From Lewinellaceae bacterium (GTDB lineage: Bacteria; Bacteroidota; Bacteroidia; Chitinophagales; Saprospiraceae): a DNA stretch of 64,000 nucleotides. The stretch lies in the NCBI GenBank assembly GCA_020636355.1, contig JACJYB010000008.1, forward strand, positions 212,001-276,000. Direction: 5' to 3'. This document shows, in pieces, positions 16,873-25,736 of the stretch; within the stretch, counting starts at the first letter, position 1, and every line of letters starts with the position of its first letter. The notes below the pieces were generated by a model, which was not told the origin of the DNA, ran no database searches, and saw nothing but the letters and a program-made list of their open reading frames with translations. The position numbers and the translations under genes are program-made.

Positions 16873-17685
16873 TTATTCGGAAATACGTCTGATCATCAGG
16901 TGTCTGAAGCGCATAGCGTGATCATGATCCTGGAGACCAATGTGTCCGGTCCGTGATTTTGCAAATTGCGGAAAGGGAGCAAACTTCGACCGGGCTACCC
17001 GCTTTTGCCAATCCGCTGATGCCATATCGAAAGATACGGCAACCCGCCCATTTAACCAATATTGTACATGGGAACCCAGGGCCAATATCCGGATGCTATT
17101 CCACGATCCGATGCTATTTGCCAGACCCGGTTCGGATTCATACAAGTCGTAACAATCGCCGGTATGATGCTTTAACATCTGGTCCTCACCCAGCCATGAA
17201 TCGTACACCTGATCGTCAATCAATTGCAGCTCGGGCGACCATTGCCACATCAGATGCGATGCATCATCGGGTACCCGAATAAAAATGCCGCTGTTAGCCG
17301 AGTCTGATAGCATGACTTCCAGTGATAGTTCAAAATTGCTGAATGTATCGCGTGTAATCAGATCCCCCCGGGTTCCGGGCAGATCATCCGGCGCCCGCAA
17401 AACCAACATTCCATGTTCTACGACCCAGCCCGAAGGAATTGAATCCATGCCAAAGCCTTTCCAATGGTTCAGATCTTCTCCATTGAACAATGCAATCCAA
17501 CCTGCTTCCTGCTCCTCCGGTGTCGGGCTCCAACCTGCATCGATCGTCCCGGTGGCGGGTTCTTCCACTGCTGTATTATCATCGGACGGCGCTTCCCCCG
17601 AGGTACAAGCAGACCATAATCCGACCACGAAAATCAACAAAAAAGAGGCATACAGGGTGTCGAATCGTCTATGAAATGTCATCAT
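16873..17685 (-). CDS. DUF1080 lipoprotein, putative 3-keto-glycoside hydrolase/lyase
   Basis: 270 residues with a lipoprotein signal (LLIFVVGLWSAC, Cys near residue 27). The DUF1080 domain is clear: GWIALFNGEDLNHWKGF, then GDLITRDTFSNFELSLEVML, then NSGIFIRVPDD, and HIGLQDH near the end. The laminin-G-like sandwich of this family cleaves 3-keto-glycosides. GGAG lies 7 bases before the first of two ATG codons, so I used that start. It is upstream of the oxidoreductase in one operon and probably acts in the periplasm or at the cell surface. Confidence 0.9.
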   Translation of the reverse strand: MMTFHRRFDTLYASFLLIFVVGLWSACTSGEAPSDDNTAVEEPATGTIDAGWSPTPEEQEAGWIALFNGEDLNHWKGFGMDSIPSGWVVEHGMLVLRAPDDLPGTRGDLITRDTFSNFELSLEVMLSDSANSGIFIRVPDDASHLMWQWSPELQLIDDQVYDSWLGEDQMLKHHTGDCYDLYESEPGLANSIGSWNSIRILALGSHVQYWLNGRVAVSFDMASADWQKRVARSKFAPFPQFAKSRTGHIGLQDHDHAMRFRHLMIRRISE

Positions 17686-17800
17686 GAGGGCTCCAAAATA
17701 AAGTTTATTTAATTAAGAAATAGCCATGTATTTTTATATTTATTCGAATTTTTTCAAGCTTTTCCTTAGGTAATTAAACAAATCGAAAAACAATCTTCTT

Positions 17801-19036
17801 ATGAGCGAATCAACTATTTCCGAAAATACCAAGATGCGTCTGTTTCTGGGATCATGCCTGGCCCTGATCACTACCGCATTTTCATTTAGTATCCGTGCCG
17901 GTATTCTTCCCCAGTTGGGCGAAGAACTGAGCCTTTCGGCAGAACAACTTGGTTTCATCAACTCCATGTGGTTTTTTGGATTCCCCATTTCGATGGTGGT
18001 TGGCGGTCTGATCTACCATTCGGTAGGTCCCAAGCGGATCATGCAGTTCGCCTTCTTTGCCCATGCTATCGGTATTATTATGACCATTTACTCCGGCAGT
18101 TATGCCGGACTGCTGATATCCACTTTTTTAATCGGTTTGGGTAACGGATGTACCGAAGCAGCCTGTAACCCCATGATTGCAGACATGTACTCGGGCGTTA
18201 AGATGAGTAAAATGCTTAACCGCTTCCACATGTGGTTTCCGGGAGGTATAGTCATAGGAAGTTTGGTATCCCAATTTATGACCGGTGCGGGCATGAGCTG
18301 GCAATCCCAGATCTGGATCATCCTGATTCCGACCCTCCTGTATGCTTACCTGTTCTGGGGGCAGACTTTCCCAAAAGCAGAAGCCGCTTCGACACCGCTG
18401 ATGGAGAACCTGAAAGCAATGCTTACACCTTTATTCCTCTTTATGTTCGTATGTATGTCACTGACTGCCATCTCGGAATTTGGTCCGCAACAATGGAGTG
18501 GACTGATCCTGGCCAAGAGTGGGGCGCAACCGATGCTGATCCTGGCTCTCGTTACAGGTCTGATGGCGGTATTCCGTTTCTTCGGAGGAGAAGCGGTGCA
18601 TCGTCTTGATGTCACCGGGGTATTGCTTGGTTCCGCCGTGCTGGCTACGATCGGCGTTTATCTGTTTAGCACCCAGACGGGAAGTATGGCTTATGTAGCA
18701 GCAATTATCTATGCCATGGGGATCGCCTATTTCTGGCCGAACATGATCGGATTCATTGCAGCCAAAATACCGCAGAGCGGCGCTTTGGGCATGTCCATCA
18801 TCGGTGCGGTAGGTATGTTTTCCACCTCCATCTGGCAGCCGATCATTGGCAGATGGATTGATGCCGAACGGGTCACAGCCGCAACCACCGGGCTGACCGG
18901 AGATGAGCTTGAACTGGTTGCCGGTCAGGCTACCCTGGGTAAAATGGTATTTTTCCCCGGAATCCTGATCATTCTGTTTACCATTTTATACGTTTGGATG
19001 CGCCGACGCAATCAACCAGCCGTGGCTGCCGGATAA
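17801..19036 (+). CDS. MFS transporter, probable sugar or glycoside permease
   Basis: 411 residues with twelve predicted membrane helices. The first half contains the family loop VGPKRIMQF and the segment GLGNGCTEAACNPMIADMY, which recurs in sugar permeases next to Gfo/Idh genes. It is divergent from the DUF1080/oxidoreductase operon with 115 bp between starts, an AT-rich stretch that should hold both promoters. It probably imports the sugar handled by that operon. A strong terminator follows. Confidence 0.88.
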   Translation: MSESTISENTKMRLFLGSCLALITTAFSFSIRAGILPQLGEELSLSAEQLGFINSMWFFGFPISMVVGGLIYHSVGPKRIMQFAFFAHAIGIIMTIYSGSYAGLLISTFLIGLGNGCTEAACNPMIADMYSGVKMSKMLNRFHMWFPGGIVIGSLVSQFMTGAGMSWQSQIWIILIPTLLYAYLFWGQTFPKAEAASTPLMENLKAMLTPLFLFMFVCMSLTAISEFGPQQWSGLILAKSGAQPMLILALVTGLMAVFRFFGGEAVHRLDVTGVLLGSAVLATIGVYLFSTQTGSMAYVAAIIYAMGIAYFWPNMIGFIAAKIPQSGALGMSIIGAVGMFSTSIWQPIIGRWIDAERVTAATTGLTGDELELVAGQATLGKMVFFPGILIILFTILYVWMRRRNQPAVAAG

Positions 19037-19068
19037 TCAGATTCCGATCTGTAAAAATATAATCCTTC

Positions 19069-19112
19069 AAAGTCCAGCAAATTCTTTTTCCAGGAATGGC
19101 TGGACTTTTTTA
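19069..19112 (+). terminator. Terminator after the MFS gene
   Basis: A perfect 10-bp stem (AAAGTCCAGC at 19069-19078 with GCTGGACTTT at 19099-19108) and a 20-nt loop run into six T residues. Confidence 0.85.
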
Positions 19113-19143
19113 GGTTAACTACCTTCGATACAAACTTTCGTCG

Positions 19144-20397
19144 ATGAGAAATGTATTGTGCTGGGCATTGATGCTCATTTCGGTCTGGTGTTTTACACAG
19201 GAACCCGTCTTTCTGATTACTGCTGATCAGTTGTTTGACGGTCATGAGATGCACTCAAATTGGGCGGTCACGGTCCAGGGAAATCGCATCCTTGCAGTAG
19301 GGCCGGTGACAGAATTACAGCATCCCGGACAAACGGTGATCAATGGGGGTAAAGCTACCGTTATGCCCGGCATGATCGAAGGGCACAGCCATTTGTTGCT
19401 GCATCCCTACAACGAGACCTCCTGGAACGATCAGGTTTTGCGTGAATCCATGGCGGAGCGAATCGCAAGAGCCACTGTTCATGCCCAACGAACTGTGGAA
19501 GCAGGGTTTACTACTGTCCGCGACCTGGGCACTGAAGGAGCCGGATACGCTGATATCGGTCTGAAACAAGCCATTGAAAAAGCGGTGATTACGGGACCCC
19601 GGATGCTCTGCGCCGGCCCGGCCATGGTGGCCACCGGCAGTTACGGCCCAAAAGGATTTCAGGACCAGGTGGATGTTCCGCAGGGAGCCGTGGAGGTCGA
19701 CGGTGAAAATCTGATCCGGGAAGTACGGACTGAAATCGGGCATGGTGCAGACGTCATTAAAATATACGCAGATTACCGGTGGGGTAGAAATGGTGAAGCA
19801 TTACCCACCTTCAGCGAGGAAGAGTTAAGAGCTGTCGTCGAAACTGCCCGCAGTGCAGGACGTTTTGTCGTAGCTCATGCTTCAACAAAAGAAGGTATGC
19901 TGCGTGCGATCCGTGCCGGGGTACGTACCATTGAACATGGGGATGATGCCGACCGTGAAGTACTGCAAGCAATGCTCGATCACCAGGTAGCACTTTGTCC
20001 AACCCTGGCTGCACCAGAAGCCATCCTCGAATACCGTGGATGGCGGAAGGGCACCGATCCTACGCCGGAACGCATTGAACGCAAACGAGCCGGATTTCAA
20101 CTGGCAATAAGCATGGGTGTTCCCATCGTTGCCGGCGGGGATGTAGGCGTATTTACGCATGGGGATAACGCCCGGGAACTGGACCTTATGGTGGAATACG
20201 GCATGGCGCCCATCGAAGTATTGCGATCGGTAACCGAAGGCAATGCTTTTTGGCTGGACCTACCGGAGCTTGGCGCATTAAAACCCCAATACCTCGCCGA
20301 TATCCTCCTGATTGAAGGCAATCCGGCCCAGGACATTCATCAGTTGCACCGGATCAAAGCAGTCATGCAGAATGGTCAGTGGGTGGTCAAACCGTAG
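19144..20397 (+). CDS. Secreted amidohydrolase (imidazolonepropionase/Xaa-Pro dipeptidase-like)
   Basis: 417 residues with a signal peptide (residues 1-19). The metal site is complete: HxH in MIEGHSHLLL, a probable carboxylated Lys in ADVIKIYADYRWG, His in RFVVAHASTKEG, His in RTIEHGDDAD, and Asp in VAGGDVGVF. This Lys-containing subgroup includes secreted prolidases and carboxypeptidases. It differs from the 5244-6596 enzyme, which lacks this Lys signature. The 3' end overlaps the convergent gene by 11 bp. Confidence 0.9.
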   Translation: MRNVLCWALMLISVWCFTQEPVFLITADQLFDGHEMHSNWAVTVQGNRILAVGPVTELQHPGQTVINGGKATVMPGMIEGHSHLLLHPYNETSWNDQVLRESMAERIARATVHAQRTVEAGFTTVRDLGTEGAGYADIGLKQAIEKAVITGPRMLCAGPAMVATGSYGPKGFQDQVDVPQGAVEVDGENLIREVRTEIGHGADVIKIYADYRWGRNGEALPTFSEEELRAVVETARSAGRFVVAHASTKEGMLRAIRAGVRTIEHGDDADREVLQAMLDHQVALCPTLAAPEAILEYRGWRKGTDPTPERIERKRAGFQLAISMGVPIVAGGDVGVFTHGDNARELDLMVEYGMAPIEVLRSVTEGNAFWLDLPELGALKPQYLADILLIEGNPAQDIHQLHRIKAVMQNGQWVVKP

Positions 20398-21727
20398 GTG
20401 TAGGAGCCGGAACGGGCAAGGTCGCCTGATCCACGATGCCCCGATCCCGGAATATTCGCACCAGTATAGGTATATTAATGGCTACCAATACCACAAACAG
20501 ATAGGTATAAGGAAGTTGTAAAAGATGGTAAAATAGGGCCAGATAAATCTTGAAACTACCCCAAACAAAATAGGTCGGATGGATCATCTTGCGAACGGTC
20601 CGCCAGTAAAGCAGCATGGATAGCGCTACCCAACCCATTAAGAGTGCAATCTGCGTTCGCTGCAATCGTTTCAGACGGTTCTCAACCGGCGTTTCCGATG
20701 ATTCAAAAAAACGATTTGCCAGACCTACTCCCTTGTACAGCGTATACGGTTTATTCATATCATCCTGCCAGGGCTGACCGTGCCATTCTGCCAGAGCAGC
20801 GCGTTGATGATGGGCCAGGCCACGGGTAAAACTGCCCGGGTCCCGCAGCCAGAAGGGCAGCACATACAGCACCAAAACGGTACCTGCTACAATAGCCACA
20901 CCCTTGAGGACATGCTTCCGACTTCGCAAATTCCACAAATAAAGCGCAAACATAGGCAACCAGAAAATCAATGCATACCTCGACAACAGGCAAGCAGAAA
21001 GGGTCAACGCCTGAAACCAAACCGACCGGGAACGCCAGGATGCCAGAAACAACAGATAACACCCGGCAATCATCCACTCTACCGTGACGCCATAAACAAT
21101 GTCGTCAAAGATCGCTACCATCCGCAGCCACAGAAATAAATAGGCGCAACCCACAAAAATGCCAATCCAGCCGGGCTGCCAATACTTAATGCTTACGACC
21201 ACTCCGATCAGAAACAGCCCGAAGGCATACATCCGAAAATCAAGACCAAGGGCATAAGGCACAGAAAAGGGTAACCATGTAAACGGCAGGTAAGTAGGAG
21301 ATAGATCATAGCCCCATTCGTTGATCACCAGATAAGGATTGATGCCGTGCCAAAACCGGTCCAACAGCACATAGATCTGTGGAATGATATCCGACTGGGA
21401 TGGATCGGAATAGTCAACCGGGAATTTATGCCAGGCGGCCTGAATGACCGGAAGGGCGAGTAAAACCACAACAAATACCCAGGCGGCTATACTTACCCAG
21501 CCGGGCCGATATTTTCGCGGGGTCCTGGGGGCAGGAGCGGGAATGAATGACAGGATAAGCAGGACAGCACCTACCACGAAGGAGGCTATAAATAGGACTA
21601 TTGAAGAAGTGTCCTGACCCCATCGATCCCGACATGACGTCAGCAGGCATACTTCTCCAAATACTCCCAGGAGTAGAAGCAAGGCCATCGCATACCACCA
21701 CAATTGTCTTACGGATTGCTCCATCAA
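20387..21727 (-). CDS. Polytopic membrane protein, glycosyltransferase-like (GT-C/GT87 style)
   Basis: 446 residues with about eleven hydrophobic segments. The loop after the third segment (SDIIPQIYVLLDRFWHGINP) and WGYDLSPTYLPFTWLPF resemble the first periplasmic loop and PxxY-rich part of GT-C glycosyltransferases, where an acidic residue is catalytic. I do not recognise a named family with certainty. The tail is Pro-rich (VPAPTPTV). It is tail-to-tail with the amidohydrolase and shares 11 bp with it. Confidence 0.65.
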   Translation of the reverse strand: MMEQSVRQLWWYAMALLLLLGVFGEVCLLTSCRDRWGQDTSSIVLFIASFVVGAVLLILSFIPAPAPRTPRKYRPGWVSIAAWVFVVVLLALPVIQAAWHKFPVDYSDPSQSDIIPQIYVLLDRFWHGINPYLVINEWGYDLSPTYLPFTWLPFSVPYALGLDFRMYAFGLFLIGVVVSIKYWQPGWIGIFVGCAYLFLWLRMVAIFDDIVYGVTVEWMIAGCYLLFLASWRSRSVWFQALTLSACLLSRYALIFWLPMFALYLWNLRSRKHVLKGVAIVAGTVLVLYVLPFWLRDPGSFTRGLAHHQRAALAEWHGQPWQDDMNKPYTLYKGVGLANRFFESSETPVENRLKRLQRTQIALLMGWVALSMLLYWRTVRKMIHPTYFVWGSFKIYLALFYHLLQLPYTYLFVVLVAINIPILVRIFRDRGIVDQATLPVPAPTPTV

Positions 21728-21802
21728 GGCGTACGTATGCGATCAAGATAAGACATATCGCCGATTTCGATTTGTGATTTTAGACCCAGTTTGGAAAAAC
21801 GA

Positions 21803-21922
21803 ATGAAACTACTCTCCTCTCTCTACATTGGCGGAGAGGAGCATCCGATTATTCTGGCAGAACGAGGTGCCGGCCTGAGTGATCAGGAATTGATGTGTAA
21901 CAGCGGCTCACTAAAAGCATAA
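21803..21922 (+). CDS. Very short ORF, possible truncated gene start
   Basis: Thirty-nine codons starting MKLLSSLYIGGEEHPIIL. It looks like a protein N terminus but then runs into the antisense of the CBS gene. It is preceded by GGAAAA. I cannot assign it, and it may be the stump of a deleted gene. Confidence 0.2.
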   Translation: MKLLSSLYIGGEEHPIILAERGAGLSDQELMCNSGSLKA

Positions 21923-22332
21923 GTAAGCAAATCATACGTGGTCAGGATCCCACATAACGCCTTGTCATCATCAATGATCGGTATCGCCCTGAATAGATTT
22001 TCGCGAAATATGCCTACTGCAAGGGATATCGGATCTTCGAAGTGAAGGGTCATAACCTGTTTGGTCATCACTTCCTTGACCAGCAAAGAGGAAAGGAATT
22101 TCTTATTCAGGACTTCTTCGTATTCTCTGCGGAAAAGCGTAAAGTGATCGCACAATAAATTATAATCGTCCTTGCTCACGATCCCGACCACCTGGTTTTT
22201 TTGATCAATAACCGGCAAATGATGGATGTGGTTGGCACGAAAAACTTCACCTACTTTGTCCATCACGTCATCCGGATGCACCGCAATGACCTTGCTTGTC
22301 ATGACTTCGGATATTTTCACATTGGCAACCAT
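21883..22332 (-). CDS. CBS-domain pair protein, copy 2
   Basis: 149 residues from the ATG at 22332, which is the start that aligns with the neighbouring paralogue; an upstream in-frame reading would overlap that gene by 53 bp. Two CBS domains: VMTSKVIAVHPDDVMDKV to HIHHLPVIDQKNQVVGIVS, and VMTKQVMTLHFEDPISLAV to RAIPIIDDDKALCGILTTYD. Such stand-alone pairs bind adenine nucleotides and act as regulatory modules; the partner is unknown. Confidence 0.9.
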   Translation of the reverse strand: MVANVKISEVMTSKVIAVHPDDVMDKVGEVFRANHIHHLPVIDQKNQVVGIVSKDDYNLLCDHFTLFRREYEEVLNKKFLSSLLVKEVMTKQVMTLHFEDPISLAVGIFRENLFRAIPIIDDDKALCGILTTYDLLTYAFSEPLLHINS

Positions 22333-22360
22333 AGTTAAACTGGTTTTTAAATTTTGGACA

Positions 22361-22816
22361 TTAGGTTTCTGAATACTCCTCGTTACTGAACGTTGTTGAC
22401 TCGGCAAACGCAAAAGCCAATAAGTCGTGGTTGGTGATCAAGCCGACCAAAGCTCCGTCGTCTACAACAGGTAGTGCGTGTAATTTATTGGACAATATAA
22501 TATCCGCCGCCAGTCCAACCGTATCTTCCGGCTCGATGACCAATGGACTGAGGGTCATAAACTCTCCAATCTGCATGGAAGAAAGCAACTTTTCATTATA
22601 GGACTTGCCCGATGTCATACTGGTCAGTTTATCAAGCAGTTTATGCATGTCTGTCTGGCTGACGATACCTACCAGTTTATTCCCCTGATCCACGACCGGT
22701 ATGTGATGAATGTTGTGGGACCGGAATACATCTTCAACTTTCGAATACCTGTCATCCGAATGGACCGTTATCAAATTCGTGGTCATGATTGCAGCTACGG
22801 GAGTTTGCGGATTCAT
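22361..22816 (-). CDS. CBS-domain pair protein, copy 1
   Basis: 151 residues with two CBS domains: IMTTNLITVHSDDRYSKVED to NIHHIPVVDQGNKLVGIVS, and FMTLSPLVIEPEDTVGLAAD to HALPVVDDGALVGLITNHD. It is a clear paralogue of the following gene along its whole length, including the 20-residue linker region, so a tandem duplication is the simplest origin. The gene lies 28 bp upstream of copy 2 and they are probably co-transcribed. Confidence 0.92.
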   Translation of the reverse strand: MNPQTPVAAIMTTNLITVHSDDRYSKVEDVFRSHNIHHIPVVDQGNKLVGIVSQTDMHKLLDKLTSMTSGKSYNEKLLSSMQIGEFMTLSPLVIEPEDTVGLAADIILSNKLHALPVVDDGALVGLITNHDLLAFAFAESTTFSNEEYSET

Positions 22817-23096
22817 AATGTAAATTTTGTATTCCTAAGTTATTCAAGTCCTTCACAAGGCTAAATGATGACAATCAATAAATTGGCAAACCTGGGTCAT
22901 AACCCAACACTTTTAACCGTCATTTTGGTGCTAATCCGAGATCGGATGCAACACCCGATAATTGGTTGTTTGACCTGCGACTTCTTCCAATATGCAGTAA
23001 ATGAGCATCAAAGTCAATAGCCGCTCAATGCTTCACAGCGGCAAGGAACAGCATTATCCGTATCTTGGATGCTGCATCAAACCTGAAACCAAGTCG

Positions 23097-24656
23097 ATGA
23101 AACAATGGGCAGCTAGTGGATTGTGTATTTGTCTGATCCTTTTATTCCCGTCCTGTCATCCTTCCGATCAAACGGATGATTCCGGACGTCTTCCTACTCC
23201 AAACGTCGTGCTGATCTACGCGGATGACCTGGGATATGGCGACCTGGCCTGTTATGGAGGTACCGGGGTCGCAACCCCCAATATCGATGCGCTAGCGCGC
23301 CAGGGCACCCGGTTTACGCGGGCTTATGCCAGTTCTGCGACCTGTACCCCATCGCGTTATTCCATGCTGACAGGTCGATATGCCTTCCGCACTCCGGGAA
23401 CCGGCGTAGCTCCTGGAGATGCTTCCTTACTCATTGATACGTCCTATTTCACGCTGGCGGATGTCTTTCAACAGGCTGGCTACCATACCGGAATAGTCGG
23501 TAAATGGCATCTGGGCCTGGGTGGTCCTGATGGGCCTGACTGGAACGGTATCCTTCGCCCCGGGCCATTGGAACTTGGTTTTGACTACGCATTTCTTATT
23601 CCTGCGACCAACGACCGGGTGCCTTGTGTATTTGTCGAAGATCACGCCGTTGTCGGCCTGGATCCACACGATCCGATCCGCGTCAGTTACCGGGAAAAGG
23701 TTGGGGAGCAACCTACCGGTAAAGCGCATCCGGAATTGCTCCGCATGCACCCTTCCCATGGCCATGACCAGACCATCGTCAACGGCATCAGCCGTATCGG
23801 TTATATGACGGGGGGACAGGAAGCTTTATGGCGCGATGAAGATATCGGTGATACCCTGGTATCCAAATCGGTGCAATTCATCCGTGCCAACCACACCCAG
23901 CCCTTTTTTCTTTTTCTGTCTACCGTCGATGTTCACGTCCCGCGAACGCCCAATGAACGATTTGCCGGCACCTCCGGCATGGGTCCTCGCGGTGATGCCA
24001 TTGCCGAACTCGACTGGATGGTCGGTCAGATCCGGTCGGAACTGGAACGCTATGGCATTCTGGATCAGACGCTGATCCTTTTCAGCAGTGACAATGGGCC
24101 GGTGACCGACGATGGCTATCAGGATCAATCCGATGAGTTGCTGGGTGACCATCAGCCCCGAGGCGGCTTGCGTGGTGGCAAATACAGTGCGCTTGAAGCC
24201 GGAACGCGTATTCCCTTCATCGCTTCCTGGCCGGGTCGGATTCCTGCTGATCAGACATCGAATGCGCTGATGAGCCAGGTGGACCTGGTGCGATCATTGG
24301 CCGCTTTGGTGGGCACGACCGTCCCGGAAGGGCAGGCAACCGATAGCGAAGAGCAGCTACCGGCACTGTTAGGCGACTCGGCTACCGGGCGTATCCAGCT
24401 GATCCAGGAAGCCATCCAGCACGTTTTAACTTATGTTGAAGGGGATTGGAAATACATTCCTCCGCACGATGGCCCAAGGATGGTGTCCTGGGGTGTAGCC
24501 AATGAGACCGGCTTCGATGCTTCCCCTCAGCTTTACCATTTAAGTAATGATCCCGGCGAACAATTCAATGTTGCCGATCAATATCCTGAGCAAGTAAAGG
24601 AAATGGCTGCCAAGCTGGAAGCCCTGATTGCTCAATCGCCGCAGGCTTCCCATTAA
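23097..24656 (+). CDS. Sulfatase, Cys-type, family S1 (lipoprotein)
   Basis: 519 residues from ATG 23097, which gives a lipoprotein signal (LILLFPSC, Cys20); an upstream in-frame ATG at 23001 would add 32 residues and bury that signal. The metal site begins NVVLIYADDLGYGDL. Cys83 in CTPSRYSMLTGRY is the residue turned into formylglycine, so a maturase must be encoded elsewhere. Further conserved parts are GKWHLG and LFSSDNGP. Typical substrates are sulfated glycans; which one cannot be read here. No SusCD pair or glycosidase is adjacent. Confidence 0.93.
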   Translation: MKQWAASGLCICLILLFPSCHPSDQTDDSGRLPTPNVVLIYADDLGYGDLACYGGTGVATPNIDALARQGTRFTRAYASSATCTPSRYSMLTGRYAFRTPGTGVAPGDASLLIDTSYFTLADVFQQAGYHTGIVGKWHLGLGGPDGPDWNGILRPGPLELGFDYAFLIPATNDRVPCVFVEDHAVVGLDPHDPIRVSYREKVGEQPTGKAHPELLRMHPSHGHDQTIVNGISRIGYMTGGQEALWRDEDIGDTLVSKSVQFIRANHTQPFFLFLSTVDVHVPRTPNERFAGTSGMGPRGDAIAELDWMVGQIRSELERYGILDQTLILFSSDNGPVTDDGYQDQSDELLGDHQPRGGLRGGKYSALEAGTRIPFIASWPGRIPADQTSNALMSQVDLVRSLAALVGTTVPEGQATDSEEQLPALLGDSATGRIQLIQEAIQHVLTYVEGDWKYIPPHDGPRMVSWGVANETGFDASPQLYHLSNDPGEQFNVADQYPEQVKEMAAKLEALIAQSPQASH

Positions 24657-24720
24657 ACCGGGTTTCGTGATTAAGGTTTCCAGGCTAAAGCCATGAGCTT
24701 TAGGTGTTTGGCCTCTGCTT

Positions 24721-24806
24721 CCCGAGGTTAAAGCCGTGGGACTATGGGGTGTTATGCCTTTGATACCTCTGCTACCTCTTTTACTTATGCTACCTCTTTT
24801 ACTTGA
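24721..24806 (+). repeat. Dispersed element with 9-bp tandem tail, copy B
   Basis: The head GGTTAAAGCCGTGGGACTAT and GGGGTGTTATGCC align with copy A at 8074-8160. The tail has 9-bp units TACCTCTGC, TACCTCTTT, TACTTATGC, TACCTCTTT, TACTT. Units differ between copies while the period is kept. Confidence 0.65.
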
Positions 24807-24871
24807 AATGCTGATAATACAAAGTATTCGTCCGTACCCTCTTGCATAATTCATCAGGATGTTTGATATTA

Positions 24872-24909
24872 GCCGGATTTTTCGTCTAATTAATGCCGAA
24901 TATTCCGAC
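24872..24909 (+). promoter_or_regulatory. Direct repeat upstream of the four-helix/dnaE genes
   Basis: GCCGGATTTTTCGTC (24872-24886) and GCCGAATATTCCGAC (24895-24909) match at 11 of 15 positions, with starts 23 bp apart, and lie just before the first gene of this run. It could bind a regulator. No known operator consensus is matched. Confidence 0.3.
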
Positions 24910-24927
24910 ATATCAAAAATAGAACCT

Positions 24928-25233
24928 ATGAACACAGAATTCATTCAAGAGAAGAGCTTTCATTTTACCCTTCATACATTGTCTTTTTGCCACGACCTGG
25001 CGCAGCACCAGGAGTACACCCTATCCCAAAAGCTCCTAGAGCAGCTGCAGCACATCCAGACCACCGTTCAGGAGGCCCTGGCCGCACGCCGGCCTTCTGA
25101 GCGCTGGATGCGCCGCATGAAAGCCGTCAAATTACTTCGCGAGACCACCGGATATCTGTCGGATACCCCGCGTGCCGCCGGGTTATTGGATGAAGGAAAA
25201 GCCTTTATGGAAATGTTGAATGTTGAGGGTTGA
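24928..25233 (+). CDS. Four-helix bundle protein (diverged, S23-like)
   Basis: 101 residues from ATG 24928. It aligns with the next gene along the first two helices (IQEKSFHFTLHTLSF against VLEKSFAFSLQVIGL; then EYTLSQKLL against EYVISKQLL, and KAVKLLRETTGYL against IASKEARETQYWL). The GxSIGANIHEA family motif is lost (LQHIQTTVQEA). The last codons (MLNVEG and the stop) lie inside a heptamer array, so its original C terminus may have been replaced. Function unknown. Confidence 0.65.
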   Translation: MNTEFIQEKSFHFTLHTLSFCHDLAQHQEYTLSQKLLEQLQHIQTTVQEALAARRPSERWMRRMKAVKLLRETTGYLSDTPRAAGLLDEGKAFMEMLNVEG

Positions 25234-25243
25234 ATGTTGAATG
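25216..25243 (+). repeat. Heptamer array (TTGAATG)4, left arm
   Basis: Four consecutive 7-mers: TTGAATG, TTGAGGG, TTGAATG, TTGAATG. It covers the stop of one four-helix gene and ends 9 bp before the start codon of the next. The same heptamer occurs inverted at 25698-25725. Confidence 0.85.
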
Positions 25244-25252
25244 GAGGTGGTT

Positions 25253-25609
25253 ATGCAAAAGAAAAACATTGTGCTCGAAAAAAGCTTTGCCTTTTCCCTG
25301 CAGGTCATCGGGTTATACAAAGTCATGCAGGGGAATAAGGAATATGTTATATCAAAACAACTACTGAAATGCGGAACCAGCATTGGGGCCAATATCCATG
25401 AAGCAGGTGCCGCCCAAACCAAAAAGGATTTCATCACTAAAATGGCAATAGCGTCTAAAGAAGCCAGGGAAACTCAATACTGGCTCCGGCTTCTCCAACA
25501 AAGCAACTTGGTTCAACTTGACATTCAATCCGTACTGGATAGTTCCGATGATCTGATAAACCTGCTAACCGCCATCGTAAAGACCGCACAAAACAACAGC
25601 GGTCGATGA
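25253..25609 (+). CDS. Four-helix bundle protein (23S rRNA intervening-sequence protein family)
   Basis: 118 residues from ATG 25253, chosen because GGAGGTGG lies just before it; an in-frame ATG at 25241 would include that site. The family motif KCGTSIGANIHEAGAAQTKKDFI is complete, followed by IASKEARETQYWLRLL. These proteins were first seen in 23S rRNA intervening sequences, and relatives include the Avd accessory proteins of retroelements, which bind nucleic acid. The gene is framed by heptamer arrays in opposite orientation (25216-25243 and 25698-25725). Confidence 0.88.
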   Translation: MQKKNIVLEKSFAFSLQVIGLYKVMQGNKEYVISKQLLKCGTSIGANIHEAGAAQTKKDFITKMAIASKEARETQYWLRLLQQSNLVQLDIQSVLDSSDDLINLLTAIVKTAQNNSGR

Positions 25610-25697
25610 TTGCATCCACCATCAAACTTTTTAACTGCTAGAAAATGCAGAACAAACACTTATGGAGATGTTCAGCAAAGAATAGGGTATTTACTCC

Positions 25698-25725
25698 CAT
25701 TCAACACTCAACCTTCAACATTCAA
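25698..25725 (-). repeat. Heptamer array (TTGAATG)4, right arm, inverted
   Basis: Consecutive 7-mers CATTCAA, CACTCAA, CCTTCAA, CATTCAA, which is the reverse complement of the left array. It ends 11 bp before the GTG start of dnaE, so the native upstream region of that gene has been replaced. Confidence 0.85.
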
Positions 25726-25736
25726 CATTGTAATAC

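Larger units (their letters stand above)
24657..24927. other. Intergenic region with repeats and a possible operator
   Basis: It holds a small hairpin (CTAAAGC 24685-24691 with GCTTTAG 24697-24703), the 9-bp-repeat element at 24721-24806, and a 15-bp direct repeat (24872-24886 and 24895-24909). No gene is apparent. Confidence 0.6.

Noticed and set aside
25216..25725. The two heptamer arrays as a CRISPR-like array
   Set aside because: Units are 7 bp with no spacers, and no cas genes are present.
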